A stretch of 64,000 nt of DNA from Sanghuangporus weigelae (GCA_033182465.1 CP137321.1:2418001-2482000), one strand, 5' to 3'. Counted from the first letter of the stretch, positions 9,575 to 23,000 are shown. Translations and numbers: made by a program. The notes: generated by a model not told the origin, from the sequence alone.

Positions 9575-12500
9575 ATGATGAACAATGTGCGAACACCGCA
9601 CATGCTCGGGATCAACGGTGTTGGGTTCCCGCCCGGGGCCGGAGGGGGTGGAGGCGCACCAGGCGCTGCGGCTGCGGGCTTGGGCAACATGAATGGTCTA
9701 GGAGGAATGGGCGGAGGCATGGGCGTAGGCGGTATGAGCAACATGGGCAACGCGGCTGCGATGGGTGGACTGGGGAATATGGGCGCTGCGATGGGTGGCA
9801 TGGGTGCTGGTGGCCCCGGAGGCGCGAGTGGGCAGCATCCGCAGCAACAGCAGCAACAACATCCAGCTGGTCCCCCGCACGGTGCTCCTCCGATGGGCTT
9901 ACTGGCCAACCCTCATCATCCACAGGGGCATGGGAATCCAAATCCGCCGCCGATGGGCGGTCTCCAGCCCGGTCCAGGCGCCGGAAACCAGCCTCACCAA
10001 CCGGGACAAAATCCAGGGGGACCAGGTCCGCAAGCTGGGCCTCACCAACAACAGCCCAACGGGATGCAGTTCATGCATACGAATGCGGCAGCTGCGGCGC
10101 AGAGGCAACAAATGCTTCGAGCAGCCTTCGCGCAGCAGCAGCACCACCAGCAGCAGCAGCAGCAACAACAGCAACAGCAACAACAACAGCAACAAGGACA
10201 GGCTCCCGGACCTGGGCAACAACAAGGCGGGCCTGGGGCTGTTGCGGGTGCAGGCGGAGGGCCGCACATGTCGCAAGGCGGACAGGGAGGAGGTCCTCAA
10301 CCGGGTGGTGCGGGGAGCGGAGGGTTCCCAGCTGGGATGTCGCCCATGGGGAATTTTGGCAGCCCGCGACCTCAGGCGGGCCTCGTAAACGCAGCAGGGA
10401 ACGTGAACGGTATGGGTGCGATGGTTGGTCTAGGCGGTATGGCTGGCTTAGGCGCGGGGTTCCAAGGGTTACCGCCTGGAGCCACTCCTGCTGCGATGGC
10501 TCAGCTCGGAGGGATGCGCCGCGTGCCCAGTCAGGCTGGCCAACCCGGTCCTCCTGGAGGTCCCGTCGTTCCTGGCCAACCACCGCAACCGGGCAACGTT
10601 ACCGGTCCGAACGCGAACGGGATGAATATGAGCATGTTGGGAGCTATGGGGGGTATGGGCGGACTGACAGGAGGTGCGGGTGGAGGACCGGGAGGGGGGA
10701 TGAATAATGTGGGATTGGGAATGCCCACTGGAATAACAGTTTTGCGACAGGGCGGACCGCAGAGGGTGACTTCGTTCCCTGGTCCTGCGGGCGGTGTGAA
10801 TCCTCAACAACAGCCAGGCGGTAATGGTGGTGCCCCGCAATTGGGACATGCGCAACAGCGGAGCGTGTCTAGTATGGGCGGATTAGGCGGAATGGGCGGA
10901 ATGGGTATGGGAGGTATGGGCGGGATGGGCGGAGGGATGAATGCGATGAATAGTATGGCACAGTTGCCGCCGGAGCTTGCTGCTGTGATCTCTCAACAGC
11001 GCGACCAGCAACAACAACAGCAGCAGGCGCAGCAGCAGGGACAGGGAACGGGCCCGCAGATGCAACAGCATCAGGGAGGTGGTGGACAGCACCAGCCGGG
11101 ACAGCCCGGACAACCCGCGTCGCAATCCCATCCTCCGCATCTTGGCCCGGGACCACATCCACCGCAAGGTCCAGCTCCGTCCCAACAGGGAGCGGGGCAA
11201 TCACAGCAGCAGCAATTAGGTGGTCCTCAGCAGTCATCACAACAGCAGCAGCAACCGCATGGACCGATGCAGCACGCTCGCGCGCCCAGCGTGAACGCTA
11301 ATCATAACAACCCGAACACGCCGAACTCGGGCCACAACCATTCCTCGCCGATGCCGCCTCCGTTGAGTAGCGGAGTGGGGGGCAATAACAATAACAGCAA
11401 CAACAACGCTGGTGGTATGATGCCGGGTTCGAACCCGATGGGTGCACCGGGGATGCCTGCTGCGATGGCGATGCAGCGCGCGGCGTCTGCCCAGTCGATG
11501 GGGGGACCTGGGCCTGGACAACATCCTGGGATGCCTGGGGCGCAACAAGGACATCAGCAGATTAACCCGCATCAGCAGCAGCACCAGCACCAGCAGCACC
11601 AGCAACAGCAGAATAACCCACCGCCGTTTGTGAACCCGCTCAATCATCATGGGATGCATAACCCGAGTCAGGTTGCGAATGCGCAGATGCATCATCACCA
11701 CCCGCAGCAACAACAGCAGCAACAGGTGCAGCACGCCCAGCAGCAGCAGCAGCAGCATCCGGGAGGAGGGCAGCAGCATCTTGGACACGGGCATGGGCCT
11801 CTGGGGATGGGGATGCCGATGGGTGGGCTGCAGGGACATCCGGGCGCACCGGGTCCGGGCCAAGGAGGCGGGCCACCACAGCAGCAGCAGCAACAGCAGC
11901 AACAGCAGCAACAGCACCCGCATCATCCACTTGCAAGCGCAGGCTCGCCAGCGCGTCCGGGGACGGGTGGGGGTGGTCCACCGGGGCCGTCGCAACCACA
12001 GACGCCTGGTCGTGTACCCGGTTCGGGAGGGCTACGCCCGCAATCGCGAGCTGCTCATGAGCAGCAACAGCAACAGCAGCAGCAGCAGCAGCAGCCGGGG
12101 CCGATGATGGGGCTAGGGCAGGCGCCGCAGTTTGGTGGTGCTGGGGCGGGTGCGGGGATGAGACCGCTAGGTCCGCCTGGGGGTCCTCAGCAGCAGCCAC
12201 AGCAGCCACAGCAGCAACACCCTCACCCGCCTACGCCAGGTCAACAGGGCGGACATCCGTTTGGTGCGGGTATGATGGGTATGGTCGGTGGGATGGGAGT
12301 ACCGGGTCGAAGAACTCCACATCAGCATCCGCATACTGGGGTTGGAGGAGGAGGAGGAGGACCGCATGCGCAGAGTCCGATGGCGGGTCTTGGGAGCTCG
12401 CCTGGCGGGCCGATGGGCGGAGGTGTTGGTGTGCCTGTTGGCATGGGTATGAACGCTGGTGCTGGCCGACCTGGGAGCTCGAATGGGCTCGGTGTGGGCG

Positions 12501-15500
12501 TTGGCGGAGCGAATGTAGGAGGGATCCCTATTAACGCTCGATTAGGAGGGGCGGGTGGTGCGGCCGGTGGTGGTGTTGGTGGAAGTGGTATGCAGCCTAA
12601 CGTCCCGCCAGGGGCGGTGGGTCCGATGGGTGTAGGTGTGAATGCCGGGTTCCCGACTCCTGCGCAGCAACTACGGGCGGACCAGCTGCGCGGGGCCGCT
12701 ACTGCTGCTGGGTATGCGGGCGCGATGCCGCTTGGGGGGATGCATTTTCCTCCTGGTGATCCCGGTCAGACGCCTGGACAAGGACAAGGACAGATTCAGG
12801 GAGGGGGAGGGCCGTTAGGGACGCCTCAGCGTCCGCTGACTGGACAGGCGCATCCGCATCCTGGTCCACATCCCGGACCCGCTCATCCTTCTCATCCCCC
12901 TCCTCTTGCGCATGGATCGCAGCATGGACCTCCCGTATCTGGTGGACAGGGTCTCACGCACGCACACGCACACGCACAACAGCACGCTCATGGGCCCCCG
13001 CCGTTCCCTGGTCCAGGCGTACATCAAACTCCTCAGCAACAACATCAGTCGCTACAAAATGCAGCAGCAGCAGCTGCGGGTTCGCCTGCCGCGCACCGAC
13101 AGCCTACTCCGTCTTTAACGTCCGGTCAGGGAATGGGCCCGCTTGGGAGGATGGGCACACCGACGCTTTCGCAGGGACTCACGCAGGCTCCTGGGTCGTT
13201 GAATAGATCGCCGTCGAGGGTGCGCACGCCGTCGAGACAACAGCAGCCTCACGGGGTGGTGCAGCAGCAGCAACCGCCTCGGCAGCAGACTCCGGGTGGA
13301 CAGATGCATGGTCCTCAGGGACCGGGGCCGGCGCAGACGCCGAGGACGCAGAACATGCAGTTGCCGATGACGCCTGGTTCGCATGCGCCTGGTGCGGGTG
13401 TTGCGGGTCCGGGAGGTCCGGGGCGAGTACCGCAGCCGCAACAGCAGGCGATGGGGATGCTGGGCCGACCACCCGTCGTCGGGCTGGGGATAACGCCAAT
13501 GCAGCCCGGTGCACCTGGGCAACTGCAGCAATCGCCGTCGCACCACCAACAGCAGCAACAGCAACAGCAGGGACAGCAGGGACAGCAGTCGCAACCTCCG
13601 AATGCTCAAGTGGGGGGAGCGCAGGGGCAACGCGCGCCGACGCCGGGACATCAAGGCCAGCCTGGGCGGAGTCCTTCCGTCGGCACGGCTGGACAGAGGC
13701 CTGCAACGCAGGAGGGAGGGCCGAACCCTCCTCCGCCGACGGCTGCAACTGGTGCGGCTGGTATGGGTATGATGCCTATGGGGCAATATGTCCCTCTGTC
13801 AGTACTTTTTTTTTTTTCTGTTTATCTTTGTTGGAAGGTGTCTGATGATTTGATTATCGACGTTTTGTTGTCTACTTGTTTTGCGATTTTGTAGGACGCC
13901 GATGTCCCAGGGTATCCTTCGCTTGTTAGCGTTCAGCGAGAGTCTTGCGCGTCCTCAACTGCGTGTGAGTACATTATCCTTTCAGGGTTGAAGTTTTGAT
14001 GTTGACGTATATCCCCTCTCTCCTCTGGCGTCGTGTTGTCTTCAGTCATCGAAGGATTTCTGGGAAAGCCTGGTCGGAGAGTTTTTCTCCCCAAAAGCTG
14101 TTGTTAAGATCACGCTCTGGAAAGACAACGCACAGCAGGAGGCTAAACCATTCGGTGAGTCAATGATTATTCTCGGTCAATTACAGAGATTTTCAGACGT
14201 GCTGAAGAAATCGAATATAAAGACATCACGATGCCCATCCTTTCTCGATTCTTCCTCGTTACGAGCCAGTCTGGAGTTACCTCGATGTCGATCAACTATG
14301 ACGGTGCGAAGGAACATACTGTGCCGATGAGACCACCGTACACGTGGACGACGACGGTCGAGTGTCTCAATGCGTCGTGGACGTTTTACTATACGAATGG
14401 GTACATCGTGACGCTGCGCGGGCCGTTAACAGCAACGCTGAGCATTTATCTGAATACGTCTCCTCCGCCTCAACCACCACCGCCACCATCTTCTATTGCG
14501 AACGGGACGAATGCGCAACAACCGCAGTCCCTTCCTCCATATTCGCCCTATGTCAAGATCGAGACGATCTCGTTTAATGCGGAGAAGCATGAGAAGGCTG
14601 TGAGGGTGGAGGCGATCCAGGGGATGGCGGTGCACCGGACGAGGACGCCGAAGATGATGTCGATGAAGCCTGAGTCTGGGGTCGGTGGTGGTGGTGGTGG
14701 TGGGGCGATTGGTAACGCTGCCTCTGCGAGTCCTGGAGCGGCATCGGCGGGCACGACGATCGCAGCGAGCAATAACAGCGCGGAGAGCACGCCGGTGATG
14801 GAGCATGGACAGCCGCCTGGCCATTCTGGTGGTACGGTTACTGGTGTCGGGCCTGGTGGGGAGGTGATGGTGATCCAGTACGAGAGGGCGACTATCCCGC
14901 TTGAACCGGTGAATGCGTTTGGGATTCCGCAGGCTACGATGAGATGTCTCGAGGTGAGTTTCCTGTGAAGATTCTGTTAACTCGTGATTGATGAATGTGT
15001 GATTGACTTTTGGGATGTGCTTTTCTAGTTGGCGGAGAGTGTAGGGCATATGACGAAGTTGATAGAGTTTACTCTGCAGACGAAAATGAGGCCGCTGGGT
15101 ATGTATCCTTCGTCTTCAATATTAAGCTTTTCCGCTGACTATAAAAACAGAAGCGTTGAAGAAGTACGCGCAGAACTTACGAGACCAGGGGGACATTTAC
15201 CAGCCTCCGAACGGGGGTAGTCCGGGGCAGCTCATGGATGCGCATCAGACGAATGGAGTGGTGACGAGTCCGGCGGTGACGTTGCATTATACGCCGCCGG
15301 AGCAACACGCGACGACGACGGGGAGCAGGGGTTTGAAGCCTCCGCCTGCCCCTGCTTCGAGAACTGCTGGTGGACCGGGTCAGGCGGGGACGGGAGCAGC
15401 GCAGGGAGATAACACGAACGCCTCGCCGCATTTGTCCTCTACACCTGCCAGTGTATCCGCTCAGACTCCGAACACGGCTGGCGCAGCACCAGCGACTTCG

Positions 15501-15722
15501 AGTTCCGGAACTGCGGGTGCGCCGGGTGGTTCTGCTGGTAGTGCTGGTGCGGGATCGGGCACGAGCACGAGCTCGACGCCGATGGTCCCGCATGCGACGT
15601 TGAAGCGCAAGGCTCCGCCTGTAGGGGAGACGGCGTCACCGAGTACTGGTGCCTCCTCTGAGCAGGCTGTGCATCCTCCGCCTACGAAACGCGTGCAGAG
15701 GAAGAGGAGCGTGAGGCACTGA
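9575..15722 (+). CDS. giant LIM-domain-binding (Ldb1/PtaB/Mfg1-type) transcriptional co-regulator
   Basis: Six exons fit: 9575-13797, 13895-13964, 14046-14154, 14223-14953, 15029-15098 and 15151-15722, giving 1,924 residues. The LIM_bind domain starts at about residue 1408: the segment TPMSQGILRLLAFSESLARP, then KDFWESLVGEFFSPKAV, ITLWKD, MPILSRFFLVTSQSGV and WTFYYTNGYIVTLRGPL. Family members (animal Ldb1, Aspergillus PtaB, Candida Mfg1) dimerise and bridge DNA-bound factors, and in fungi they control adhesion and development. The first exon alone encodes about 1,407 residues of Gln, Gly, Met, Pro and His repeats with many poly-Gln tracts of mixed CAG/CAA codons, a prion-like domain far longer than in studied relatives. 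The exon-4 acceptor (ATAAG at 14222) is weak but is the only one that keeps the domain in frame. The tail carries a basic KRVQRKR cluster, a likely nuclear signal. Confidence 0.85.
10130..10196 (+). repeat. longest poly-Gln tract of the LIM-binding gene
   Basis: A CAG/CAA run encodes a near-continuous Gln tract. Similar shorter runs occur near 11010-11030, 11570-11610, 11700-11760, 11880-11910, 12060-12095 and 13545-13590. The opposite strand reads as poly-Leu or poly-Cys shadows. Confidence 0.85.
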
Positions 15723-17379
15723 AAGTGAAGATGAAAGGGCAACTATGCGTTCTTCTGTGCTTGGCTCCTTGCTTCCTTGCTCATTCACACGCCCGCAAAA
15801 AGTCATTCGAAGCTCCATCTGTGTAGCTTCATTCGTCCTCCGTCGCATCAAATACTGCTTTGTGTCTCGCCATGCTGCACGCCGTTTCTTCTGCATCTCA
15901 TCTCTCTCACGTCCATCATCTCTCGGCTTCCAATTCCAATTCCTATCCTCGTACATCCAACCTGTTCAATAGCGCCTGCATCTCTTTTCCCTGATATCGA
16001 TCCATCCAAGCTTTTCTCTTTCCTCTTTCCTCTTTCCGCTTTCCGCTTTCCGCTTTCCTCATTTGCTCGCTTGCCTGCAACACGACGTACCTAGAAAAAG
16101 CCGTTTGTGCATATGTATTAGCTTCGCTGGTCCTCCCGTGCGCTTTCGCTCTCGTTCTCATTGGCGAGAGGGCGTGGTTGGCTAGTCGGAGTGATTTACG
16201 GTCTGCATCGTTTTCCCAAGTTTTTTTTCTCTTAATCACTCGTCTCATCGGTTTCTTCCTCTTCTTTTTTCCCTTTCTCTCTCTGTCTCTGTGCTATCGG
16301 TTCCTTTTTTCTGTCTTATCAGTCTCAGTCTCAGTCTCAGTCTCTTTTCAGTCTCTTTTCCAGACTCGTTTCTTTCTCTTTTTCTCCACAGGTCTTTCTT
16401 TTCATATATCTCGTCATATTCCTGCTTGCTTTTTTTACTCCTCTTTTTTCTGCTGCCCTGATGTACTCTATCTACGTATTTACTGTTTCTTTGATCGCTG
16501 TAGCTGCGGATATACATACATACATATATGCATTTGAACGCCAAAATTTTGATGCTGGCGGGTCTGTCAGCCTCCTGTGCGTTGTATCGTTTATATTTGT
16601 GTGATTGAGATATAGATCGTCTTATCGTGATTATGCCTATTAGAGAATCGACTGATTTCTCTTCCAGTCTATTCGCCCGTGTATATAGACGGGGCATTCA
16701 ATCTGATGCTGTAGGCTGCTCGACTCGTTCGGATTGGGCTGACGCCAGACCTGGATCCTTGTTGAAGGTGAGGCTGGAGACTAGGTAAAATCATCATTTA
16801 GATATAAGACATGGGTGCACTATAAAAGACAGGCTGAGAGAGCTCGATGTCCGTCAATCCTTTTGACAAGGACCAAGAAAGCCCTTCCTCCTCTATCGCT
16901 TCACCTCGCCGTTCTCTGCCCTGGTGGCCGACGTTCATCAACGATCCGATCCGTCTGACCTGATCTCGTGACTTGGTGTCCGCTCTTTATTTGCGCTTGT
17001 TATTCACGCGACGCGTTTGTTGGTCCCATCAGATTTGTCGGGAGCATAAAAGGAAGTGGATCGACGGTGCTTAGTGCTTCTTTGGCCATCGACCACCATC
17101 ATCAACCCCCAACTTTCCTACCTTCCCTTCCCTTCCCTTCGTTGCCTTTCCTCCTCTCCTCTCACCGCGAAACTACCCTTGAGGGGTAGAATAAAACTCT
17201 TTTTACTTTCTTTGGTTTTGGATTCTTTCTTGGATATATTTCTTTTTTTTTTTTTCGTTGTGTGATCTCTTGGGACTGTTGGTTGTAGACCGTACATTCT
17301 CTGCTACTTCCCCTCCTGTCTTTCCTGCTTGATTTTCTGCCTTGTTGTGTGGGGAATCGGTTACTACGGCTGACTCAAG
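15723..17379 (+). other. intergenic: LIM-binding 3' region and cyclin promoter/leader
   Basis: No gene is seen. Pyrimidine-rich simple repeats occur at 16018-16060 (TTTCC-type), 16321-16344 (AGTCTC units) and 17121-17140 (TTCCC units). These are typical of basidiomycete UTRs and promoters. A TATA-like site lies at 16821. Confidence 0.55.
16821..16827 (+). promoter_or_regulatory. possible TATA box for the cyclin gene
   Basis: TATAAAA lies 558 nt before the cyclin ATG. It would imply a long, CT-rich 5' leader. A second weaker site (CATAAAAGG, near 17045) is closer. Neither is proven. Confidence 0.3.
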
Positions 17380-18920
17380 ATGCCACTGGTACAGGGAATG
17401 GGCTCGGAACGCCGCTGCGGGGCGTCTCTCCTCCCCAAGTCGATGCACGACCCGGCGCTGCTCGACCTCCTCCGCAAACCGGTCAGCCGCGAGATGATAT
17501 TGCACATTGCGCAGAAGACGACGAGCGTCATCGTTGTCGATGATCCCCCGATGGCTATGCTGCCCACCCCGCCACATACGCCGCTCAAGGAGACGTTTGC
17601 GGAGGCTCAGCAGCAGATGTTGCAGGGTCAGGGACAAGAGGCGCTGCAGCAACAACAACAGCAGGTGTATGCGAGTCAGATGCTCCCGCCCTTGGAGGAG
17701 TTTATTGCCCAGCTTGTGGAGGGTGCGAATGTGCAGACTCCGACGCTGCTGACGACGATTATTTATTTGGAAAGGCTCCGGGATCGGCTCCCGAAGATGG
17801 CGAAGGGTGAGTGGCATAGTGTAGATCTCTATAATTGAGTTTATGCAATGACTGACGATGCTGGATGTCACTTGGCTAATTAGGTATGCCGTGCACGAGG
17901 CACCGTGTCTTCCTGGCTACACTGATCGTCGCAGCGAAGTACTTGAACGATTCTTCGCCGAAGAACAAGCACTGGACGAGATATGCTCAGATCTTCGAGA
18001 ACGCTGAGATTAATCTGATGGAGACGCAGTTGCTTTTCTTACTGGACTTCGATCTTCGCTTCAATGAGGAACAGGCTATTGAGTACTGGGCTCCATTCAT
18101 GCCTCGCCGCATGTCTTCGCCCGCACAGGACCGCGAGACGCGTCAGCTGGCATTAAGCCGGATCAAGACGCGCCGCTCGCGATCCTTCCTCGACATGCAG
18201 ATGCCACCTACACCTCCCTATGACGCTGTTCCTCCGAGCTTGAAAGTAACTCAACCATCGACTTCTTCTGGAAGTAGTCGTCTGGAGATCCCTGTCTCTG
18301 CTTCTCGTCTCCAGCCACTGCCTTCGCCTCTGTCTTCTGGACGCTCCCCGCTTCATGCGATGTCTAGGTGTGCTACGGCTGAGTCTGATCTGAGCATGGG
18401 CTCTCTTATAGAAGACAATAGCTCCTCTGGCTCTGACCCGGAAGACTTTGAAGATGAGAAGTCTGGAATGTCCAATCAGTCTATGCTGGACTTGTCTTCT
18501 CCTACACCTGGCTCGCGCTGTGCTTCTCGAAGGTCTTACGTTGCACCTCTGCCTACTGAGCTGTCGCACCGTATGATCTACAACCGCTCGACAAAGGACG
18601 ACCAACTCAAGCCAGTCCCTGTCTCAGCCAACGAGAAGCGCTCATCTTGGCAACCTCCTGCTGGACTGTCATCGCTCCCGCGCATCAGGGAGAGCATGTC
18701 TAATGGTTTCCTCGGTCGCGTCTTCGGCGGTAACAGTAGTAATAGCAACAGCGCTAAAGAAAAAGAGAAGAGAGCCAGAGAGGATGACGTCTTGATCGCT
18801 TCGGAGTCCTCGATGAGTATGGACGGCAATGGCAGGTCCTCTCGTTCTGGCTCTGTGCAGCTCATCCGTGTGCAGCGGTATATGAGCCATGAGAGTGATG
18901 TGGCGCTCATCGATGTGTGA
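17380..18920 (+). CDS. Pho80/Pcl-type cyclin
   Basis: Two exons (17380-17806, 17884-18920) give 487 residues. The cyclin box spans about residues 20-235: an N-terminal helix region, a Gln-rich insertion (about 78-110), [18 protein letters not shown], then across the intron [19 protein letters not shown] and the [11 protein letters not shown] / [18 protein letters not shown] segments. [16 protein letters not shown] is the hallmark of Pho85-type cyclins (Pcl1/2, Pcl7). These partner the Pho85 (CDK5-like) kinase in polarity, cell-cycle entry or nutrient signalling. After the box comes a long Ser/Pro-rich tail with TPP and SP sites, a possible phosphorylation-controlled region. The exact Pcl subclass cannot be set without a tree. 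The start is the first ATG of the open frame and fits the intron-joined reading. Confidence 0.85.
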
Positions 18921-20012
18921 GAAGCTCTTTCCCTCTTACGCAAGCGAGTGAAACATTATCCTCTCTGTGTGCCTCATTCCCTTTCCTCTCCATCTCGTCT
19001 CTTCCTTTGGTTCCATCTCCCATTTCTTGTCTGCACGTCTTGGATACGATCCCATACGACCTATCACGACTGTGACGTTCTTGATTTCACTGTTCCTTCC
19101 TTTCTGTCTTTCCTTATTCCTCTTTCTTTATCTCCTCGACACAGCACATGGACTGTTCTAACTTCTATTCATTCTATCCATTCACTCCTTTCTTGCTTCC
19201 TTCACTTCAAACTTCCTATCGCTATGCGTTTGACAAGGACACTTCACACTTCACACTTTACACCCCGTTCCTATCTTATTCTATCCAACGATTCTCTTGC
19301 GGTTCTCTATTCACGGGCTTCTGGCGTAGCTCTGAAGTCCGCAACCTTACTTTTTTCCTGGTATTTCCAACCTTCTCCACTTTTTGGAGTACCTCTTCTT
19401 TCCGAACGTTTGTTTGGGACTTTATACTTTCCTTGTGTAGGATTTTTGTGGTATGCCCCTCGGCAATATACGTTGATGGACCCAACTCGTCGAGCTCAAA
19501 AGGGTTTCTTCGCGGTATCTACATGAAGATAAAAAGAAAAAGAGAGAGCCGGAAAAAAAAAAGCGAGGACTAGGAAAATCAGAGTTGGATAAGGACACTT
19601 TTGTATACAAAGCGATGTGGACGGGTATACATGTTAGACGGCTACGCAGCTAGAGCGAGACGGAAAGCAAATGAACACGGGGCACAAGGCAGAGTAAGCA
19701 AGGCAAGGTGTAATTATCAAAAGTGGATGACTCAAACAGAGATATAGAGAACGCGGCGAGATGGTCGGGAATGCTGATAGATAGAAGTGGTAGCAGTGCA
19801 GGATGATTTGGTGAGTATGTGAGATGCGAGACATTGGAATTTAGAAGGATGCGGTCATGTGGATGTGGACGAATGAGCCAAGTCAGAGAGACATTGGCTA
19901 GCTAAGAGATTGGATAATTTCATGGTGGAATGGGATGGTATACAAGAGATATGAAGTCCATTCGTCCATCGGGCTTCGTCTCCAGTTTAAGAAGAGCATC
20001 ACGAATGCAAGA
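18921..20012. other. convergent 3' regions of the cyclin and WD40 genes
   Basis: About 1.1 kb. The left half is strikingly pyrimidine-rich on the plus strand and the right half purine-rich. Long frames here (for example 18948-19526) are Ser/Phe/Leu-rich by composition and have no gene-like features. Confidence 0.55.
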
Positions 20013-23000
20013 TTAATCGAAAATGTAAACTTCGCCAGCGCAGTCGCCTCTGTAATATAGTGCCACCCGAATGATCACAATTAGTTCAAGCCAGTAGATG
20101 TAAGGACATAAGTCATATAAGCACGATTAAGAAGAGAAACACGTACACCACGAGTCTGTGTTCGCCCTTACTCAGATCGCCAACGGAGAGACAGGCGACG
20201 TCCATGTCGGTTTTGGCGAGTACCATGCTCTCGTCTGGATGAGTCGGGGAGCGCATGATGTCCCAGAGACGAACGCAGTCTAGAAGCAATATCAAGTCAG
20301 ATAAGCTCCCATCAACGCGCAGAAAGGCATGGATAGGGAAAGTGGATGTACCGTCAGCACCAGCGGTAACCAACCCCAGCCCGCCCCTCCCATATCCAAG
20401 AGGAGACCAACCCTCGACCCATCTCAAACCCGTAACGCCATACTCCTCATGCTCATTCCTCGGTCTCTCAATCGGCGGGTGCACGAGTTCCGCCCACGGT
20501 TTCCCCGACTCATTCGATCCCAGATACCTCACGTCATACACGTGGACTCTATGGTCGCTCCTCGCGAGCGCTAGGAAGATCCCATCTGGGGAGAAAGAGG
20601 CATTTGTAGTCTCGAGTGGCAGTCGCGGATTGGGGCGCGAGTCTGGTTTGAAGGTGTGCAGGCGAGTACCAGCGACGCGTGCACCGTCGTTGTGGCCAAC
20701 GTCGAAGAATGAAAGGGAGTGCGTCGAGCCTCTGGTTGTGATGAGTGCTAGTTTCTTGCCTACGTATCAAAGACAAGACAAATATGAGCAGAGTTACGGA
20801 AGAGCGGGAAATGACAGAAGGGAAGTGTAGAGAAGACGACAGGGACAAACCTTGAGGGTCCAGAGCCATCGCATCGCTGCAATCATTTATGTCAAACTCG
20901 TATTCCCCACGCCGTCGCTCAACGTCGAAAGCGATATGCCGGCAGACGGCATCCTCCTTATCTGACTCTGTCGATGTAAAGAGCATATTTCTCAGCGCGG
21001 CATTGCTTGATGTTGCTCCCCAGATGAAGGTGCCTGGTCTCGAATCACGCCCGTTCGAGATTTCCAGAGGATATCTATCATTGTCCTTATGGATGTAGAC
21101 ATTTCTAGAGAGCATTTCCATCAACATTTGAATACTGAAGGCATCAAAGAAAGCCTTACCCGTCATAACAACTCACAGCAAACAGGGATGAGTTGGGCTT
21201 GTACGCGATATCATACGGGGGACGGGGGTATTCGACTATAAACTCTTGAGATTAGTCAAGAAAACTCAAACTGAAACAAATCAGGAGACGGATAGGCACA
21301 TGTATGAATGTTCCGTGGAGAGAACGTATCACCGCATATCTCTAGTTCTACCATGCGCACGGCCCGATCGTTTCCTGAGGAGACAAGCCGATTCGGTCTT
21401 CAAAGGAGGGAGGCACACAGAAGTTTCGGTTCAATGGGACTGCGGAACAAGAGTTGCGGAGATAAGGAACCGTACCTGAGCGGATCGAACGCAACATCAT
21501 TGACGGTGTAATATTTCGTAGAGCCTATGAGAATGCACCATCAACAACTTCATCTTCTGCACGTTTCTTGGATTCCTCACGTCTCAAACTTGCTTCTTCC
21601 ACTGGCCAGCTTCTAGTATGTCCGTCCAAGAGGAGGTCTGAGGGTTCACAAAGTTTAGATCAAGGAACGCGAAGCAGGAACATGCGCAAAAATACACTTA
21701 TGGCCCCTCCATACAATGAGATTTCCTTCCCGATTATAGGTATCCACCTCGGCTACAAAATGAGAAACCTCCGTGAGCGAATGATCCAGCTGGCAATGGC
21801 AACGGAGTACGCACGGGGCCCGGAGCTTGTATCCGGATCAGCACCACCGCCCTTTGTTGGACTCGCGACGGCAATGAATTCATGAGATTGCACGATTTTG
21901 TTTATGGCTGTTGCAATCAGGAAAGGCGCATAGGTGATCACTAATTTAGCGCCTAACAGTTTCAAGGACGACGTACTCGATGATGTCCGAAGACTTTTCA
22001 AGTGCGGCGCGCTCGATCGCAGAGGAGGCGTGTTCAAACAGCAGTTGAACACGTTCCGTGCACTGGGCGCTATCTTCTTGGACAAGACTCCGGTCCTCGG
22101 CTTAAGTAACTCACGATAGTTTGTACCCAGAGGCACGTATTTATCTCTCTAAAGCAATAAACGGTAAAGCATAAGCACTTTCGGACCCATGGATGATAGA
22201 AAATGAGGACTAACGTGGTACTCATTGAGGGAAGTGTGCCATGCTCGACGTGGCTTCTGGAAAGGTCTTGTTCTACTCCGCTGTCCGTCTGTCGGGATGC
22301 GCAGAGTTGAGGTCATCGGTTTGGACATGATACTAGTTCTACATCGAGATGAGAATGCTTTACGATTTGCTGTCTTGCTATCCGGCATCTCGAGAGATCT
22401 CCGCATGTCCATATAATCGTTCAACTCCTCTTCGTCGTCTGACCTCATGTAATCACTCCATTCCCAAAAGTCGTCCGATGAGCTATAATCGTCTTCCAGC
22501 TTTGCAGAGGAAAAGACGTCCGTCGTAGAGTCTATATCCATTTTTAACTCGCGTTCCTGCAAGATGAAAGGACTCTCAGTTCTCCGGTCGAAGAGAGCTT
22601 GGTAGATGTACGATAAACCTCTATTAGCTTCTCTGTAGCCGATAGCTCCTGCTTCATAGGACGAGATGGACCCGCAACTGGAACAAGCTTCTGCGGAGAA
22701 GGGCTTGGGGCAGGAGCTACCAGGCCGTGAAGGTGCATGTTCGTCATGGGCGTCGGTATACATTTTGTCGTGTCGGGAGTAGGTAGCTGGCCATTTTGTT
22801 GCGACCCAGTGCCGCTATGAATGATCGGTACGATTTTAAGGAAGAGTAATTCAGGATATCAGGGGTTGTGCTTACGCTAGAGAACTAATTACGCGTCCGT
22901 TGCGAGGAGAATTGAAGTTCGTAGCGAAACCACCTGGTCTTCGGTTCTCCACAACGATACTACCAGCTTCGCAGTTCTCCTCATCGCTATCAAGTACAAT

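Noticed and set aside
9526-13786. Long minus-strand frames opposite the LIM-binding exon (poly-Leu, poly-Cys, Arg/Ser-rich)
   Set aside because: They are reverse-strand readings of CAG/CAA and GGN repeats, with no start context, splice sites or recognisable domains.
18948-19573. Plus-strand 192- and 141-codon frames after the cyclin gene
   Set aside because: Pyrimidine-rich 3' UTR gives Ser/Leu/Phe-rich frames. They overlap each other in different frames and have no domain signal.
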